64,000 bases of DNA from Viola odorata (Eukaryota > Streptophyta > Magnoliopsida > Malpighiales > Violaceae), in the NCBI GenBank assembly GCA_963691705.1, contig OY829543.1:48898564-48962563 (forward strand), read 5' to 3'. Numbering within the stretch: position 1 is the stretch's first letter; each line of letters starts with the position of its first letter. Shown one piece after another: positions 35,427-46,412 of the stretch. A program made the translations under genes and the position numbers. The notes under the pieces are model-generated. The model was not told the origin of the DNA and ran no database searches. It saw only the letters and a list, made by a program, of their open reading frames with translations.

Positions 35427-35686
35427 TTTTTCAAAGGCCGAAATGGATTTTGAGTCCCTACAGTCTAATTGATTGTCTTATTTCAGCCCTCTGTGCTATT
35501 TTTGAGTTATAACCTCCCTCCACTTAAGCCCAACAATTTATTTCATCCCTCCTCCTGACGCCATCTACATTTTCCGTCTGTTTGCTGACGTGGCGTGCCA
35601 CATCAGCAAACAGAACCGGGTCGAAAAAACGGGCTGAATTTTAAATGGTCCCTGGAGTCTAATTGATTGACTTATTTCAGCCCTCT

Positions 35687-38263
35687 GTTTTTGTCGCACC
35701 CCCTTTTCGGATTTTATCTTAATGCAACGCAGGTTTGGGACGAGATGTGAGACGAAATCGGACCCATCTCACATAATGCATATGAAGTCGCCACCCTAAT
35801 TTATTTCTAGGTTTAGGGAACCTAAAGTCATGGCAAAAAATAAAAATGCTAAGGCAAAATGGGTCTGAACCCGAGAACAGTGGTTCGGGGTCGTATTATG
35901 GACTCGGGAATGTGTTAATCACATCCTAAAAAGGTTACCAGAGAAAGAGGTGTTTGATCGTGTTTGAAAAATAAAAAGTCCTAAATTAGTGATCATACTC
36001 AATGGAAATTTAGATTTTATTAATTTTAAATACCATGCATATGAGTATATATATATGCGAAAAGCGTGAAATAAATAAAAGGGAAGAAACGTTTACTTGT
36101 GGAGGGTATTGGACGGATATACCCTTTTTGAAAGAAGTTATGAGGCGTACTTGTGGAGGGCGTCGATTGATTTGCCCTACAAAGTCGAGATTATTAATTT
36201 GGGAAAATGATAGTCGGAAAATAGATAAAAATTTAACGACTTTATCGTACGCAAGCGAAATAATTAATTTAGCAATTAAACGCAAGTAGAATAATTTTTT
36301 TAGGCATTTGAGGGCATGCGAAAATAATTAGTTAAATAGTACGAGCATTCGAATAATCGGCATTAAAATTATTGTATGCAAGTGAACTAATTATTATTAT
36401 TATTTTTTTTTACGATTATACGCAAGCAGAATAATTAAACATGTAACAACATACGAAAATAATAATTAAATATGCAAGCATACGAAAATAATAATTAAAC
36501 ATGCAAGCATACGAAAATAAATAAACATTACAAGCACACGGAAATTAAATAAACAGTACAAGTGCAGGAATTAAATAAACAGTACAAGTGCAGAAAATAA
36601 ATAAACAGTACAAGTATACGAAAGATCGGTACGAAAAGTAAATAAATGCAATGGGCTGAATAACTGGACTAGGCCCATTGGGCCTAGAAATTGGGCCCAA
36701 CAGCTGGGCCCAAACTTAGCCAAGGGCCAAGCCCTTTCTTGTTTTCCATCTGGGCTTGGCTTAATATGAGCAACCCATCTTTTCTTTTCCCTGCTGGGCC
36801 TGGGCAGGCCTAGCTTCTCCTTCCTTTCCCGCGTGGGCTGCTTGGCAGCCTACTCTTCTCCTCCAGCTGGGTCAGACGCGGCCCAGCTCTCCCTCTCTTG
36901 CTTTCTTTCCTTTCTCCCTTATTTCTTTCTTTTCTCTCCCATCAAACGAGCCCATTCTTATTCTCTTCTTCTTCCTCTCCTCTTATTTTCTTTCTTTTCC
37001 TAATCCCCTTTTCCTTCTCCTCTCCCCCTCGCCGCAAACCTTACTCTTCCTCCCTTTTCCTTCATTTTTTTCTTTTTTCTTTCTCTTTGGTTTGGATTGG
37101 TGATGAGGATTAGATGGTGGTTGGGTGGATTGGGGTTATGGCCGGATCGTGAGATGACGGCAATGGTGCCGGTGCGGCGTGGCTGTGGGGCGGTGTGGTT
37201 GTGCGGCTGAGGCGGCGGTTGTGTGTGGCGGAGGTGCGCGATTGTGCGGTGGCTGAGGTGCGCGATTGTGTGGTGGTGCGACTGATGGAATTTAATTTTG
37301 GATTGAATGTTTGGTTTGGATGAATTTAATTTTTTTGATTGGGTGTTTAGTTTGATAATTGGTTGGATTTAATTTGGTAATTGGTTGGGTTTAATTTGGT
37401 AGGGGAGAGGTTTTGTGAATTGAAATTTGGGGTGAAATTGATCTTTGCAGGATTGTTGCCCGAGCTCCCCCCTTTTTGATTGAGAAAATAGGAGAGTATT
37501 TATAGGGAATGTGAGGGATGGGCTGCATTAAATGTGGCGAGGGAAGAAGGTGAGTAGGCTTGGAAAATGGAGAAGGTAGATGAGTACGAAGGTGAGGGAG
37601 GAATTAAATGCTTGGAAAAATTGGTGAAGGAGAGGTTGAGGATGTTTCGTTTGAAGGAACAAGGAGAAATGGAGGGTGGCTTAATAGGAAAAAGAGATTA
37701 CCGTTGGATGGTTGACCATCCACTAGTTGACCAATCCAACGGTTGTGATGAGATGGAGGTGGAAAAGGTATTTATTTATTGGCTCGAGCCAATGGTACGG
37801 GCAATTTTGCCTGAAAACGGATAAAAATTTGAACCAAAAATGCTAAAACGTAGAATAAAATAAGCTGAAATAATTAGCATACAGTGAGTGACGGAAGGTT
37901 CGCCGTAGTTCGATAAAAAAATGTTTGCAAGCGATAATAGTTCGAACTGAAAAATGCTAGGGTAAAAATTGAACAAATTGCAATGAGATGGCGTGAGTTA
38001 GAAAAATAATAAAAAGTAAGTAGTTAATGACCAAAGTTGTTCGACCATCGGCTTCGAGAATTTGACTCGGGAACCGATACAGGTTCGAACGGAAAAAGTG
38101 ATAAAAAATGCAAAAAGAATATGGAATAAAATTTAAGTGACATTAAGCGTAAAAATAAACATCAGATTGACGCAAATAAATGGAAGTATGATTTTTGGAA
38201 ATTGAATGACAAGAAATACGAAACGTTCCGTTGGAAATTCTACAATCGTGTTGCAACAGTTTT
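35687..38263 (+). mobile_element. Solo LTR (2,567 bp) nested in the MULE
   Basis: The sequence runs from TGTCGCACCCCC (35692) to TTGCAACA (38258) and is flanked by GTTTT on both sides (35687-35691, 38259-38263), a perfect five-base duplication. Inside are a CT-rich stretch, a G-rich stretch and a TATA-like TATTTATAG at about 37498, but no gag-pol frames, primer site or second LTR. The TGTCGCxCCCC start is like large LTRs of plant Ty3 elements. It is best read as a solo LTR left by recombination. It contains short open frames that I do not consider genes. Confidence 0.75.
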
Positions 38264-38925
38264 TAAAAAGTAGTATTACATCCTTCCACTGTAGTTTTAT
38301 GTTGGATTTCAGCCCTTACCCTAACGCCATCCAATTTTTCCGTCCGTTTGCGTACGTGTCGTGTCACGTGTCACTGACTGTTGACGTGTCATGCCACCGA
38401 TTGCTGACGTGTCACGCCACGTAGGCAAAAGCCAAACAGGTCGCAAAATGCCAAAATTTGCATGAAATGGGACTCTCCGTCCGTTTGCGTATGTCACTGA
38501 CTGTTGACGTGTCGTTTTCAACAATAACAGCAACACAAACATTTTTACTAACAAAATCTAACTATTACCTCCAATTTTAATAAATTTTAATGGAATAAAT
38601 AATTTATGGGTGGGCTATTAGTACTTCTAATTATTAGTTATAATCAATTTGTCCATTAAAATTTAAATATATAAAACAAATGCGAATAAATAATTACAGT
38701 ACTAATGGCCCACCCATACCTAAATTTATATATAATAAATATATGAACAAAACATATATATCTTATTTGAAAACTTAAATATTAATAATTTTATAATAAA
38801 ATTTAAATATTTAACAACATAATAATTAATAATTTAAAACAACCTCGGGTCGAGAGATGATCATATTGTTGGTGTTATTGTTGAAAAAGATAGGAGATAA
38901 TAGTCAGAGTTTATTAAAATGTTAA

Positions 38926-39003
38926 CATAGAAGCTGTCCAACTCAGTTGATAGAGTGCATGGCTCTGAACCATGACGTCGTGGGTTCGAGCCCCACTTCT
39001 GCT
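38926..39003 (+). tRNA. tRNA-like sequence, anticodon CTG, probable pseudogene
   Basis: It shows a D-arm-like CTCAGTTGATAGAG, an anticodon arm CATGG-CTCTGAA-CCATG (anticodon CTG, glutamine) and a T arm GTGGG-TTCGAGC-CCCAC with a good B box. The acceptor stem pairs for only about five bases (AGAAG with CTTCT), and the spacing before the D stem is too long. It is therefore probably a degenerate tRNA or tRNA-derived piece. A roughly 50-base block containing TAGTCAG and TTTATTAAAATG is repeated on both sides of it. Confidence 0.5.
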
Positions 39004-39383
39004 CTTTTGCTGGTGTTCTTGTTGAAAAACATGGAAGGTAATAGTCAGATTTTATTAAAATGTTTTCAAACGGACGAAAAAATTGGATGGCGTTAGGGAT
39101 CAATTAGATTGCAGGGACCATTTAAAATTCAGCCCATTTTTTCGACTCGTTTCGAGCTCGACCCGGTTCTGTTTGCTGACGTGGCGTGACACGTCAGCAA
39201 TCATTGACATGGCACGCCACGCCAGCAAACAGACGGAAAATGTGGATGACGTGAGGAGGAGGGATGAAATAAATTGTTGGGCTTAAGTGGAGGGAGGTTA
39301 TAACTCAAAAATAACACAAAGGGCTGAAATAAGACAATCAATTAGACTGTAGGGACTCAAAATCCATTTCGGCCTTTCTCAAA

Positions 39384-39751
39384 ACCATGGTTTTGAGCAC
39401 CAACTTTTCAAAAAGCTTGGTTTGGGAAATGTTCATCAAACACTAATATTGGATTTTTGGTTTTGCAAACCAGCTTTCCCAAGTAGAAATGGAATGCCAA
39501 ACACTATCAAAGAAGACAATGGAGAACAAGGTATTTGAAGAGATTTTTTATGGGGACCTAAGTTTTTTAGTGTGGGAATGCAAAAGGAAAAACAAATTGC
39601 TATTGGAATCGGTACAATGATTAGGAGAAATTGTGGGGGATGGGATGAGACTTGAGAGATCATGGGTTAGTTCTGGAAAAAAATTCAGAAAAATTATATA
39701 AATTTTGTTTTTTTTTTACAAGTTACTTTGTTTTAAAACAAAAATATTAAC
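39384..39751. other. Spacer between MULE and hAT element
   Basis: No gene is recognised. Confidence 0.4.
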
Positions 39752-40458
39752 CATGCCGCTAGGGGTGTTCATTGGTCGGTACGGTAATTTTACTGTAAAA
39801 AAATTTCGGTATTCGGTATACCGAACTAAAAAAATTAAATACCGTACCATAGTTTCTATTAATTGATACCGTTACCATATTACTGAAATAATTTCGGTAC
39901 GGTATTTCGGTATTACCGAATTATATACAATCATTAGTTTAATAAATACTAAATAATTTTTTTTCTAAATTACATATCTAATTACATGCAAACACAGTAC
40001 TTTCTAAATAAAAAAAATAGCATTTTTACAAACAAATAATGGAAAGTGAGCGTCTGAGCAGCATGACGAGGAAACAGAGCAGAGGAGCAAGAAAAGTAGA
40101 GGCAATTGTTGAAGTGTGTTTGGGCTTTAAGGCCCCGACTGAAACCCACTGTCTCAAATAACTTTTGTAGAAAATTTATTTTTAATATATACTCTTTTAT
40201 TCCTGGTATTTTGTTTTTATTTTTATTTACTCAATAAATATTTAATGAGATATATTAATATTAAAAACGGTACGGTAATTTCGGTATTACCGAAGTTGTC
40301 AAAACAAATACCATACCGTACCGAATAAAGTTCGGTCGGTAATTTGGTATACCGAACAGTAAAAAATCAGAAAAAAATACCGACCGAATAGAATAAACTT
40401 CGGTACGGTATTACGGTAATTTCGGTACGGTCGGTATTTGCACAGCCATACATGCCGC
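39752..40458. mobile_element. Non-autonomous hAT element, 691 bp, perfect 8-bp target duplication
   Basis: CATGCCGC flanks both sides (39752-39759, 40451-40458). The element starts TAGGGGTGTTCATTGGTCGG and ends, inverted, TATGGCTGTGCAAATACCGA. Subterminal GGTA/ACCG words recur in both orientations, as usual for hAT ends. No transposase. A short internal stretch (about 40040-40140) has different composition and may be captured host sequence. Confidence 0.88.
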
Positions 40459-40931
40459 CATGTAGGATTTTTGGGATTTTATTTTTTCTTCAAATTTTTA
40501 TTATTACAAAAATTCACGTCAAAAAATAAATGACTTTTTAGAATAAAAAATAGGTTAATTTGAATTGAGGGATTTAATTGAGCCAATGTAGACAAACGCA
40601 GGTGCTAATAGAGGATTTCGAAAACTTAGGGTGTTATTTAAAAAAACAATTACAAACGGTGGAGCCTTTTACTCATTAAGCCTAATTGATAAGTAGTATC
40701 TTTTTAATGGTCATTAATAAAATAATATTCTCTCCGTTTTCAAATAAATAACGTTCTAATCACTTTTATTTGTTCTTAAAAAAATGTCATTTTCATCATT
40801 TCCAATATATTAAGAATCAAAATACGTGTTGATTGAGCGTAATTAATAAAAATAATTGGTGAAAAACACATAAGAAATAATAATTAATCATTATCTTAAT
40901 TCTTGTGAAAGTCTAAGTTAATTTTTTTAGA

Positions 40932-41681
40932 GGAAAAAGCCATAAAATCACTTCTACATTTGTAGCAAATGTCTGAAAAATACCTAACGTTTATAATTGA
41001 GTTAAATAGAACCACACATTTGTCAATTTTAACAGATCATACCCTAATTCTAAAATTATTTTAAGACCTGTTTGACTCTTCTAAAAAATTACCTTAGATT
41101 TAACTGACATGAAAATTAATTTATAAAAAAATGATTTTGAAATTTTTTCATCTTTCTCGTTACACCAGATAAACGCAGACGTGACATTACCCAATATAAA
41201 TAAAATAAAAAAATATAAATATAATACATATAATTAATTAATGCTCAGTTATGCTTTCCTATATTTTCCAGCAATTTTTGGATGTTATTTGGAAATTTTA
41301 AGATGGTTGATACTTGGTTTAATATAATCCAGACAATCAATTAATTAACTCGTGTCTAATTTTTTTTTAAACTTTTGATGAAATTTCAAAGTTTACGTTA
41401 TTTTTGATTTAGATTAACATTATATGCATTTTTAGATATATTGGGATTGATTTTACGTTTAATTTTGCACGTCAGCATTTATCGGGTGTAAGGAGTGATG
41501 AAAAAAATTCATGTCCTTTTTTTAATAAATTAATTTTCAAGTCAGCTAAACAAATTTTAAGATAATTTTAAAATTAAATGTAATCTATTAAAATTAATAA
41601 ATGTGAGGTTCTATTAGACTCAATTATCATCTTGAAGTACATTTAATATAAACGTGAGGTGATTTTATAATATATATTTTT
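40932..41681. mobile_element. Inverted-repeat (fold-back or MULE-like) element
   Basis: The arms, roughly 40932-41200 and 41440-41681, are diverged inverted copies. Matching blocks include ATAAAATCAC near each end and CAGATAAACGC/TGCTGACGTGCA-type segments internally. No target duplication could be fixed and there is no ORF, so the borders are approximate. Confidence 0.55.
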
Positions 41682-41856
41682 TTTTAAAGATAAAAGGGAG
41701 CAGATATAACGAAGCCGTCATTTACTTTAAAAAAGAAAAGAAAAATGAAGGCTACATACATACATACACACACACCGTGTACCGTGTCGTGGTCATTGCG
41801 CGTGACCGACCTGAAAACGCCAAGTCGTTCAAAGTGTTCTAAATTCTAAGCATATC

Positions 41857-41864
41857 TTTAAATA
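41857..41864 (+). promoter_or_regulatory. TATA-like box of the Lys/Glu-rich gene
   Basis: TTTAAATA lies about 260 bases before the first 5' UTR donor at 42119 and is a plausible TATA box. Confidence 0.4.
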
Positions 41865-42118
41865 GTCACAGTTTCTTGACACTAACCTCAATTAGAACTC
41901 TCCACATTTTCTCAAAAAAGAAAAAGAAAAACTCTCCACATTATTCCCACTTTTTCTGGAAAAAAAAAGGTTTTTATTCTTCTCTCTTGTTCTTCCTTTC
42001 ATTTTTTATTTCTGTAAAAAGATCCCAATTTGATCGGATAAAATGCAAGGTTTATTTCCCCTTTTTATCTAGAGTGTTCTAGGAAGTATTCTCCTTGTTG
42101 GATACGATTGATACGTTG

Positions 42119-42749
42119 GTATGTTCCTTGTTTTTGATACCCTTTTGAGTTTTGAGTAGCTAGTTCTTGCTTTTTTCTTGTTTTTTTCTGGGCTTTTGCC
42201 AAATTGATTTGTCATTTCTATTTGACTTGGAATCATCCAAATATGGAATTATTATCTGTCTCAGGTAATTGAATTGCTGTTTGCTTTTTTTCATACCACT
42301 GTATAGCAATTTCATTTGAATCTTCATAATTTTTTGCTGCTGCCGTTTTGACCATCTGACGTGTTTTCTTTTAGATCATGTGGATCAAAGTATCTTATTG
42401 TCTCATTTTGTGGTTACAATTATGTCTTTTGATGTTTAGGGATGCATCTAATGAGGTTCATCTTTTCATTAAGTTGTTAGTTATGCCTTTCTGGGTTTCC
42501 CACAAAAGTCCCAAACAAAGTTGGGGAAGTATGATCCCCGTCTTTCGTGTCTGATAGAATGAATGGATTGGTGTTGGATTTGCACGGCTTCTTTTCATAG
42601 AATGCAAGAATCATTTTGGTATATTCATAACTGCAGTGGGAGTTGAATCACTTCGTGGCTTGCATATTAGTTTCAAGTTGTTGTATTGTTTATTATTGGA
42701 TTTCATTTTAATGTTTTCTTCCTGATTGGTGCGCCCTTTTTTCAACCAG
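42119..42749 (+). other. 5' UTR intron of the Lys/Glu-rich gene
   Basis: GTATGTTCC opens at 42119 and a T-rich tract ending AACCAG closes at 42749. The 631-base length and T-richness are typical of plant leader introns, which often raise expression. Confidence 0.65.
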
Positions 42750-42814
42750 GGAATCTGAGCTTGAAGAAGAAGAGGCTTACATTCGAATTTCAATTTCTCG
42801 CTAAAAATCCTGAG

Positions 42815-44368
42815 ATGGGAGACAAATCTGGATCTGCTGCTGCTCCTGCTGGAGCCACGGAGAAAGTTAAAAAGGAAGAAATCCATTTGAAAGTCAAAAG
42901 CAAGAGTAATGATCCCAGCGATGTGGACAAAGAGAAGGCTGAGGTGGAGGTTGAGTTGAAGAGCAAGTCGGTAGAGAAAGAGAAGCCGAAGAAGAAGGAA
43001 CAGAAGGAGGAGAAGCATAAAGAGAAGAGTGAGGAAAAACCAAAGAAAAAGGAGAAGGACACGAAGGATGATGGAGACGAAGAGCACAAGAAGGAGAAGG
43101 GCAAAGATAAGAAGAAGAAGAAGGAGGTAAAGGACAAGAATCATGAAGAGAAGAGTGAAGAAAAACCGAAGAAAAAGGAGAAGGATGATGAGGAGGAAGA
43201 GCACAAGGAGGAGAAGGGCAAAGATAAGAAGAAAAAGAAGGAAGTAAAGGAGAAGGACAGGAAGGATGATGAAGGTGAAGAGCACAAGGAGGAGAAGGGC
43301 AAAGATAAGAAAAAAAAGAACGAAGTGAAGGACGAGAATCAAGGAGAGAAGAGTGAGGAAAAACCAAAGAAAAAGGAGAAAAACAAGAAGGATGATGAAG
43401 ATGAAGAGCACAAGGAGGAGAAGGGCAAAGATAAGAAGAAAAAAGAAAAGAAGGTAAAAGAGAGTGAAGAAAGTGTAGATGAAGCTACAGAGGTGGACAA
43501 AGAAACTGGAGGGGTCAAAAAGAAGGAAGGGAAAAAAGATAAGAAAAACAAAGACATAGAAGAGAAGAAGAAAGATAAGGGGGGAGAAGTGAAAGGGGAA
43601 AGCAAAGATAAGAGTTTGAAGCATGAAGTTGAAGAGGAGAAGGGGGAGTCAAAGAAGAAAGATAAAAAAGAGAAGAAGGTCAAAGAAGTAGAGAAGGCAG
43701 ATAAAGGGACTGAGGAAGGAACTGAAAAAGTGAAAAGCCAAGAAAAAGAAAAGGATGTAGCTGAAGGGGAGAAAAAGAAGGATAAGAAAAAGAAAGAAGA
43801 TAAGAAGCTTAACGATGATGCAGATGAGCCCGAAGTTGATGGAGATGAAGGGAAACAAGAGAGCAAGAAGTCTAAGAAGAAGGATAAGGAGAAGAAAGAC
43901 ATGAAGCACAAAGATGCTGATGAAGAAATAAAAGAGGAAGATGAAGACAAGGAAAAGAAGAAAAAGAAGAAGAAAAAGCACGAGGATAAAGTTGGTGGGT
44001 CGAAGTCTGATGCTATATCTAGGGAGATTGTAATTAAAGGTGATGAAGATGAACCAGAAGGGTTAGGGGAGGAGGAGAAGGCGAAAAATGTATCAAAGGA
44101 GGTTAAAGACAAGAAGAGTGATAAGAAAAGAAAACTGGGTGAGAAGGACAAGAGCAAGGATGTTGGTAAGCTGAAAATGAATTTAGAGAAGATTAATGGA
44201 AAAATTGAACCTCTTCTTAAGGAAAAAGAAGACATCGTGAGGCAAATAAAAGAAGCTGAGGATGGAAGTTGCGCTGCTCCTGAGAAGGAAAAAGAAGACA
44301 TCTCGAAGCAAATAAAAGGCGCTGAGTATGGAAGCTGTGCTGCTCCTGAGAAGGTAAAAGAAGCCTAG
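42815..44368 (+). CDS. Lysine/glutamate-rich repeat protein (unknown function), C-terminally shortened
   Basis: 517 residues from MGDKSGSAAAPAG; the ATG follows the leader intron. More than half the residues are K, E or D. Residues about 65-215 hold four imperfect units of about 38 residues built on EKSEEKPKKKEK and EEKGKDKKKK. The C-terminus has a predicted helix (GKLKMNLEKINGKIEPLLKE) and then two copies of a 21-residue unit ending GSCAAPEK. Such proteins are usually nuclear or nucleolar, or microtubule-associated, but function cannot be assigned. A TAG at 44366-44368 is followed in frame by 17 more sense codons (DESSTVPVVGEAAEQNS) and a second stop. The repeat register predicts GAG at the TAG, so the ancestral protein was probably longer. 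Confidence 0.8.
   Translation: MGDKSGSAAAPAGATEKVKKEEIHLKVKSKSNDPSDVDKEKAEVEVELKSKSVEKEKPKKKEQKEEKHKEKSEEKPKKKEKDTKDDGDEEHKKEKGKDKKKKKEVKDKNHEEKSEEKPKKKEKDDEEEEHKEEKGKDKKKKKEVKEKDRKDDEGEEHKEEKGKDKKKKNEVKDENQGEKSEEKPKKKEKNKKDDEDEEHKEEKGKDKKKKEKKVKESEESVDEATEVDKETGGVKKKEGKKDKKNKDIEEKKKDKGGEVKGESKDKSLKHEVEEEKGESKKKDKKEKKVKEVEKADKGTEEGTEKVKSQEKEKDVAEGEKKKDKKKKEDKKLNDDADEPEVDGDEGKQESKKSKKKDKEKKDMKHKDADEEIKEEDEDKEKKKKKKKKHEDKVGGSKSDAISREIVIKGDEDEPEGLGEEEKAKNVSKEVKDKKSDKKRKLGEKDKSKDVGKLKMNLEKINGKIEPLLKEKEDIVRQIKEAEDGSCAAPEKEKEDISKQIKGAEYGSCAAPEKVKEA
43010..43460 (+). repeat. In-frame tandem repeat, about 115 bp units
   Basis: Four imperfect copies of a unit coding for GEKSEEKPKKKEK and EEKGKDKKKK follow each other. 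The antisense strand is open over long distances only because of this repeat. Confidence 0.85.
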
Positions 44369-45189
44369 GATGAAAGCTCCACTGTTCCTGTGGTGGGAGA
44401 AGCAGCAGAGCAGAATTCCTGATGCCAGCGACCAGTGTGGTAGATGCTTTGTACTTGATTCACCTTTCCAATATGGTAATATACATATATAGAGTTTCTA
44501 ATTTGCTGATCCATTTATGTTTGTCTCGGTGCGGTACCTTTTCCCCTTGTAATATGTAGTAATGAATCCTTTTGAGTTTACGGTGAATAAGATGTTACAC
44601 TTGCACGCCTAGTTTGGTGGTGGTTGCATTTCTGTTTCACCCTTATGTTACAGAGTTGATTCACCAAAATGATTTGAGTTTTATGCAACACATTATTCTG
44701 GTTGGGAAAAATATTGATAATTGATTGATTCTAATTTCACTAAGATTTGCAGGGATTGTATTTTCTCGCATTCCAACGGATTCGTGTCAGCTACTGCTTT
44801 GGTTGCATTTCCCATTTAAGTTTGTTTGATCGAGTTAGAGAGCCTACTGACCCCTTGCCTTACTCGAGGACTAGCATTTTACATTCTGTATGGCTATGCA
44901 GACAAGGTGGTTAGGGACAGAGAAACTATCAATGCGATGGAGCTGGTGCTATGGTTGGTTTTTTTTTTGCAACAATTGTTTTTTTTTTTTGCTTAAGAGT
45001 CTTAGGTGGAGGCTAGAGTCTGTCGAAAGTGCTGGGCCGTTTACTTGAACTTGAGTATATGTTGGTGGAAAGCTTGCCGGTGTAACCAAGTAACTAGACA
45101 GCACAGCAGAGGCGTTTCTTTTGGAGTGGGGACTCACAGAAAGATAAGCAGTGCCGTCTCAGTTGGAAAACTATATGTGCTGCGAGATA
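44369..45189. other. 3' flank of the Lys/Glu-rich gene
   Basis: This includes the in-frame tail to 44422 and the probable 3' UTR. Nothing further is recognised. Confidence 0.4.
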
Positions 45190-45470
45190 ATTCTGCTGGA
45201 GCTAAATGTATCACAGATTCTACTGCAATCTCAGTTGACGCTGGAGCAACAGCGAATTTTTGGCTTGATAATTGGACAGGGGAGATGCCATTGAAATTGC
45301 CCTTCCCTAGGCTTTTTGATATTTCTTTAGATCAAAGTAAGGTGATAGCAAGTGTCGGTTTTTGGGATAGCTGGAATTGGAGGTTGAATTTTATGTGGAG
45401 AAGAGAGATTTTTGCTCGGGAGGAGGAGTTATTTGCAGATTTTCATGGGTGCGACTGTGTCCAAACATGA
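45190..45470 (+). pseudogene. LINE reverse-transcriptase C-terminal fragment
   Basis: The frame ATANFWLDNWTGEMPLKLPF, then a WNWRLNFMWRREIFAREEEL segment, matches the region after the reverse-transcriptase domain of plant LINE ORF2 (W-D-W-x-G ... PRLF). Upstream and downstream parts are missing. A decayed RNase H-like stretch may follow near 45780. It is a relic and is unrelated by position to the 0.6-3.5 kb LINE. Confidence 0.65.
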
Positions 45471-45500
45471 GTGACAGAGTAATGTGAAAGCCAACATTGA

Positions 45501-45696
45501 TTGGCACCTTCACTGTTAGGTCATGATCGAAAATGTGAATTGCAGTAGAGAATATGCAGGTCGAGGACTTCTGAAGGTGTATCTTCTGTTCCAGTGGGTT
45601 GGCACCTTCACTGTTAGGTCATGATCGAAAATGTGAAGTGCAGTAGAGAATATGCAGGTCGAGGACTTCTGAAGGTGTATCTTCTGTTCCAGTGGG
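45501..45696. repeat. 98-bp tandem duplication
   Basis: Copies beginning TTGGCACCTTCACTGTTAGG start at 45501 and 45599 and are almost identical. Confidence 0.92.
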
Positions 45697-46412
45697 TATT
45701 ATGGATTCGAACTTAGGAAGGCATTGCAGATGGACAAGGATCTGGAATTCTTAAAGTGGAGGAAGGTAAATCTTGTAACAGATTCAATGAATGCCATGGC
45801 TTTGGGTAAGGGACGATGCAGATGCTCCATGGAAGTTAGATGTTTTACTTAATTGGATGTAGTGTTCTTTCCCAGATTTATTTATTTATTTTTCCTGAAT
45901 CTATGAAATTCTCATGAAGATTTGAGAGGATGCCACTTAAGATGATCTAACACAACCACGCAACGCTAATAGTGGGTTTGACAATTACACCACAAAACCG
46001 TACCTCAGTGCAACTTAGAAAGGCATCTTGAATCTGGAGAAGAAAACATATGTATTTAATTACTCTGTGTTGAACCAAATTACAACTTTTTTGTATATGC
46101 TGGACATTACTAAATATTTAAATTGATTTTATCATAATTATAAGAAATTGTTTTAATGTGATTATAAAAAGAAAAAGAAAAAAAAGAAAAAAAAAGAAAA
46201 AAGTGATTATAATAAGTGGAGGGATTTTTTTTGTTCTACTAAAACTACTACGTTTTGATACTCGATATTACAAGACAGTCTTATTACGGTCACATGATCA
46301 TACAAGCTGAATAATGCATTAAGGACAGCAATACAAGCTGTCGAAAAAGTCACTAATCCCGACCTTAAACAAGGCCAGACCAGAATCCATAACAGCAATT
46401 CTATAGTATCAT
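45697..46412. other. Intergenic spacer and 3' UTR of the GH3 gene
   Basis: A purine tract of A with G interruptions lies at about 46166-46203. No gene is seen. Confidence 0.4.

Larger units (their letters stand above)
35427..39383. mobile_element. MULE-like element, 3.9 kb, 9-bp target duplication
   Basis: The ends GGCCGAAATGGATTTTGAGT (35436 onward) and its inverse (up to 39374) form terminal inverted repeats of about 250 bases. The flanks TTTTTCAAA (35427-35435) and TTTCTCAAA (39375-39383) agree at 8 of 9 bases, the duplication length of Mutator-like elements. The arms contain GC-rich palindromes such as GCTGACGTGGCG. No transposase ORF is present, so it is non-autonomous. A solo LTR has inserted in it, and a tRNA-like sequence lies near its right arm. 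Confidence 0.85.

Noticed and set aside
36898..37113. 71-codon serine/phenylalanine-rich frame
   Set aside because: It is a CT-rich tract inside the solo LTR with no coding features.
42611..44301. Several long minus-strand frames (up to 337 codons) rich in F, L and S
   Set aside because: They are the antisense of the Lys/Glu repeat gene; purine-rich repeats leave the opposite strand open.
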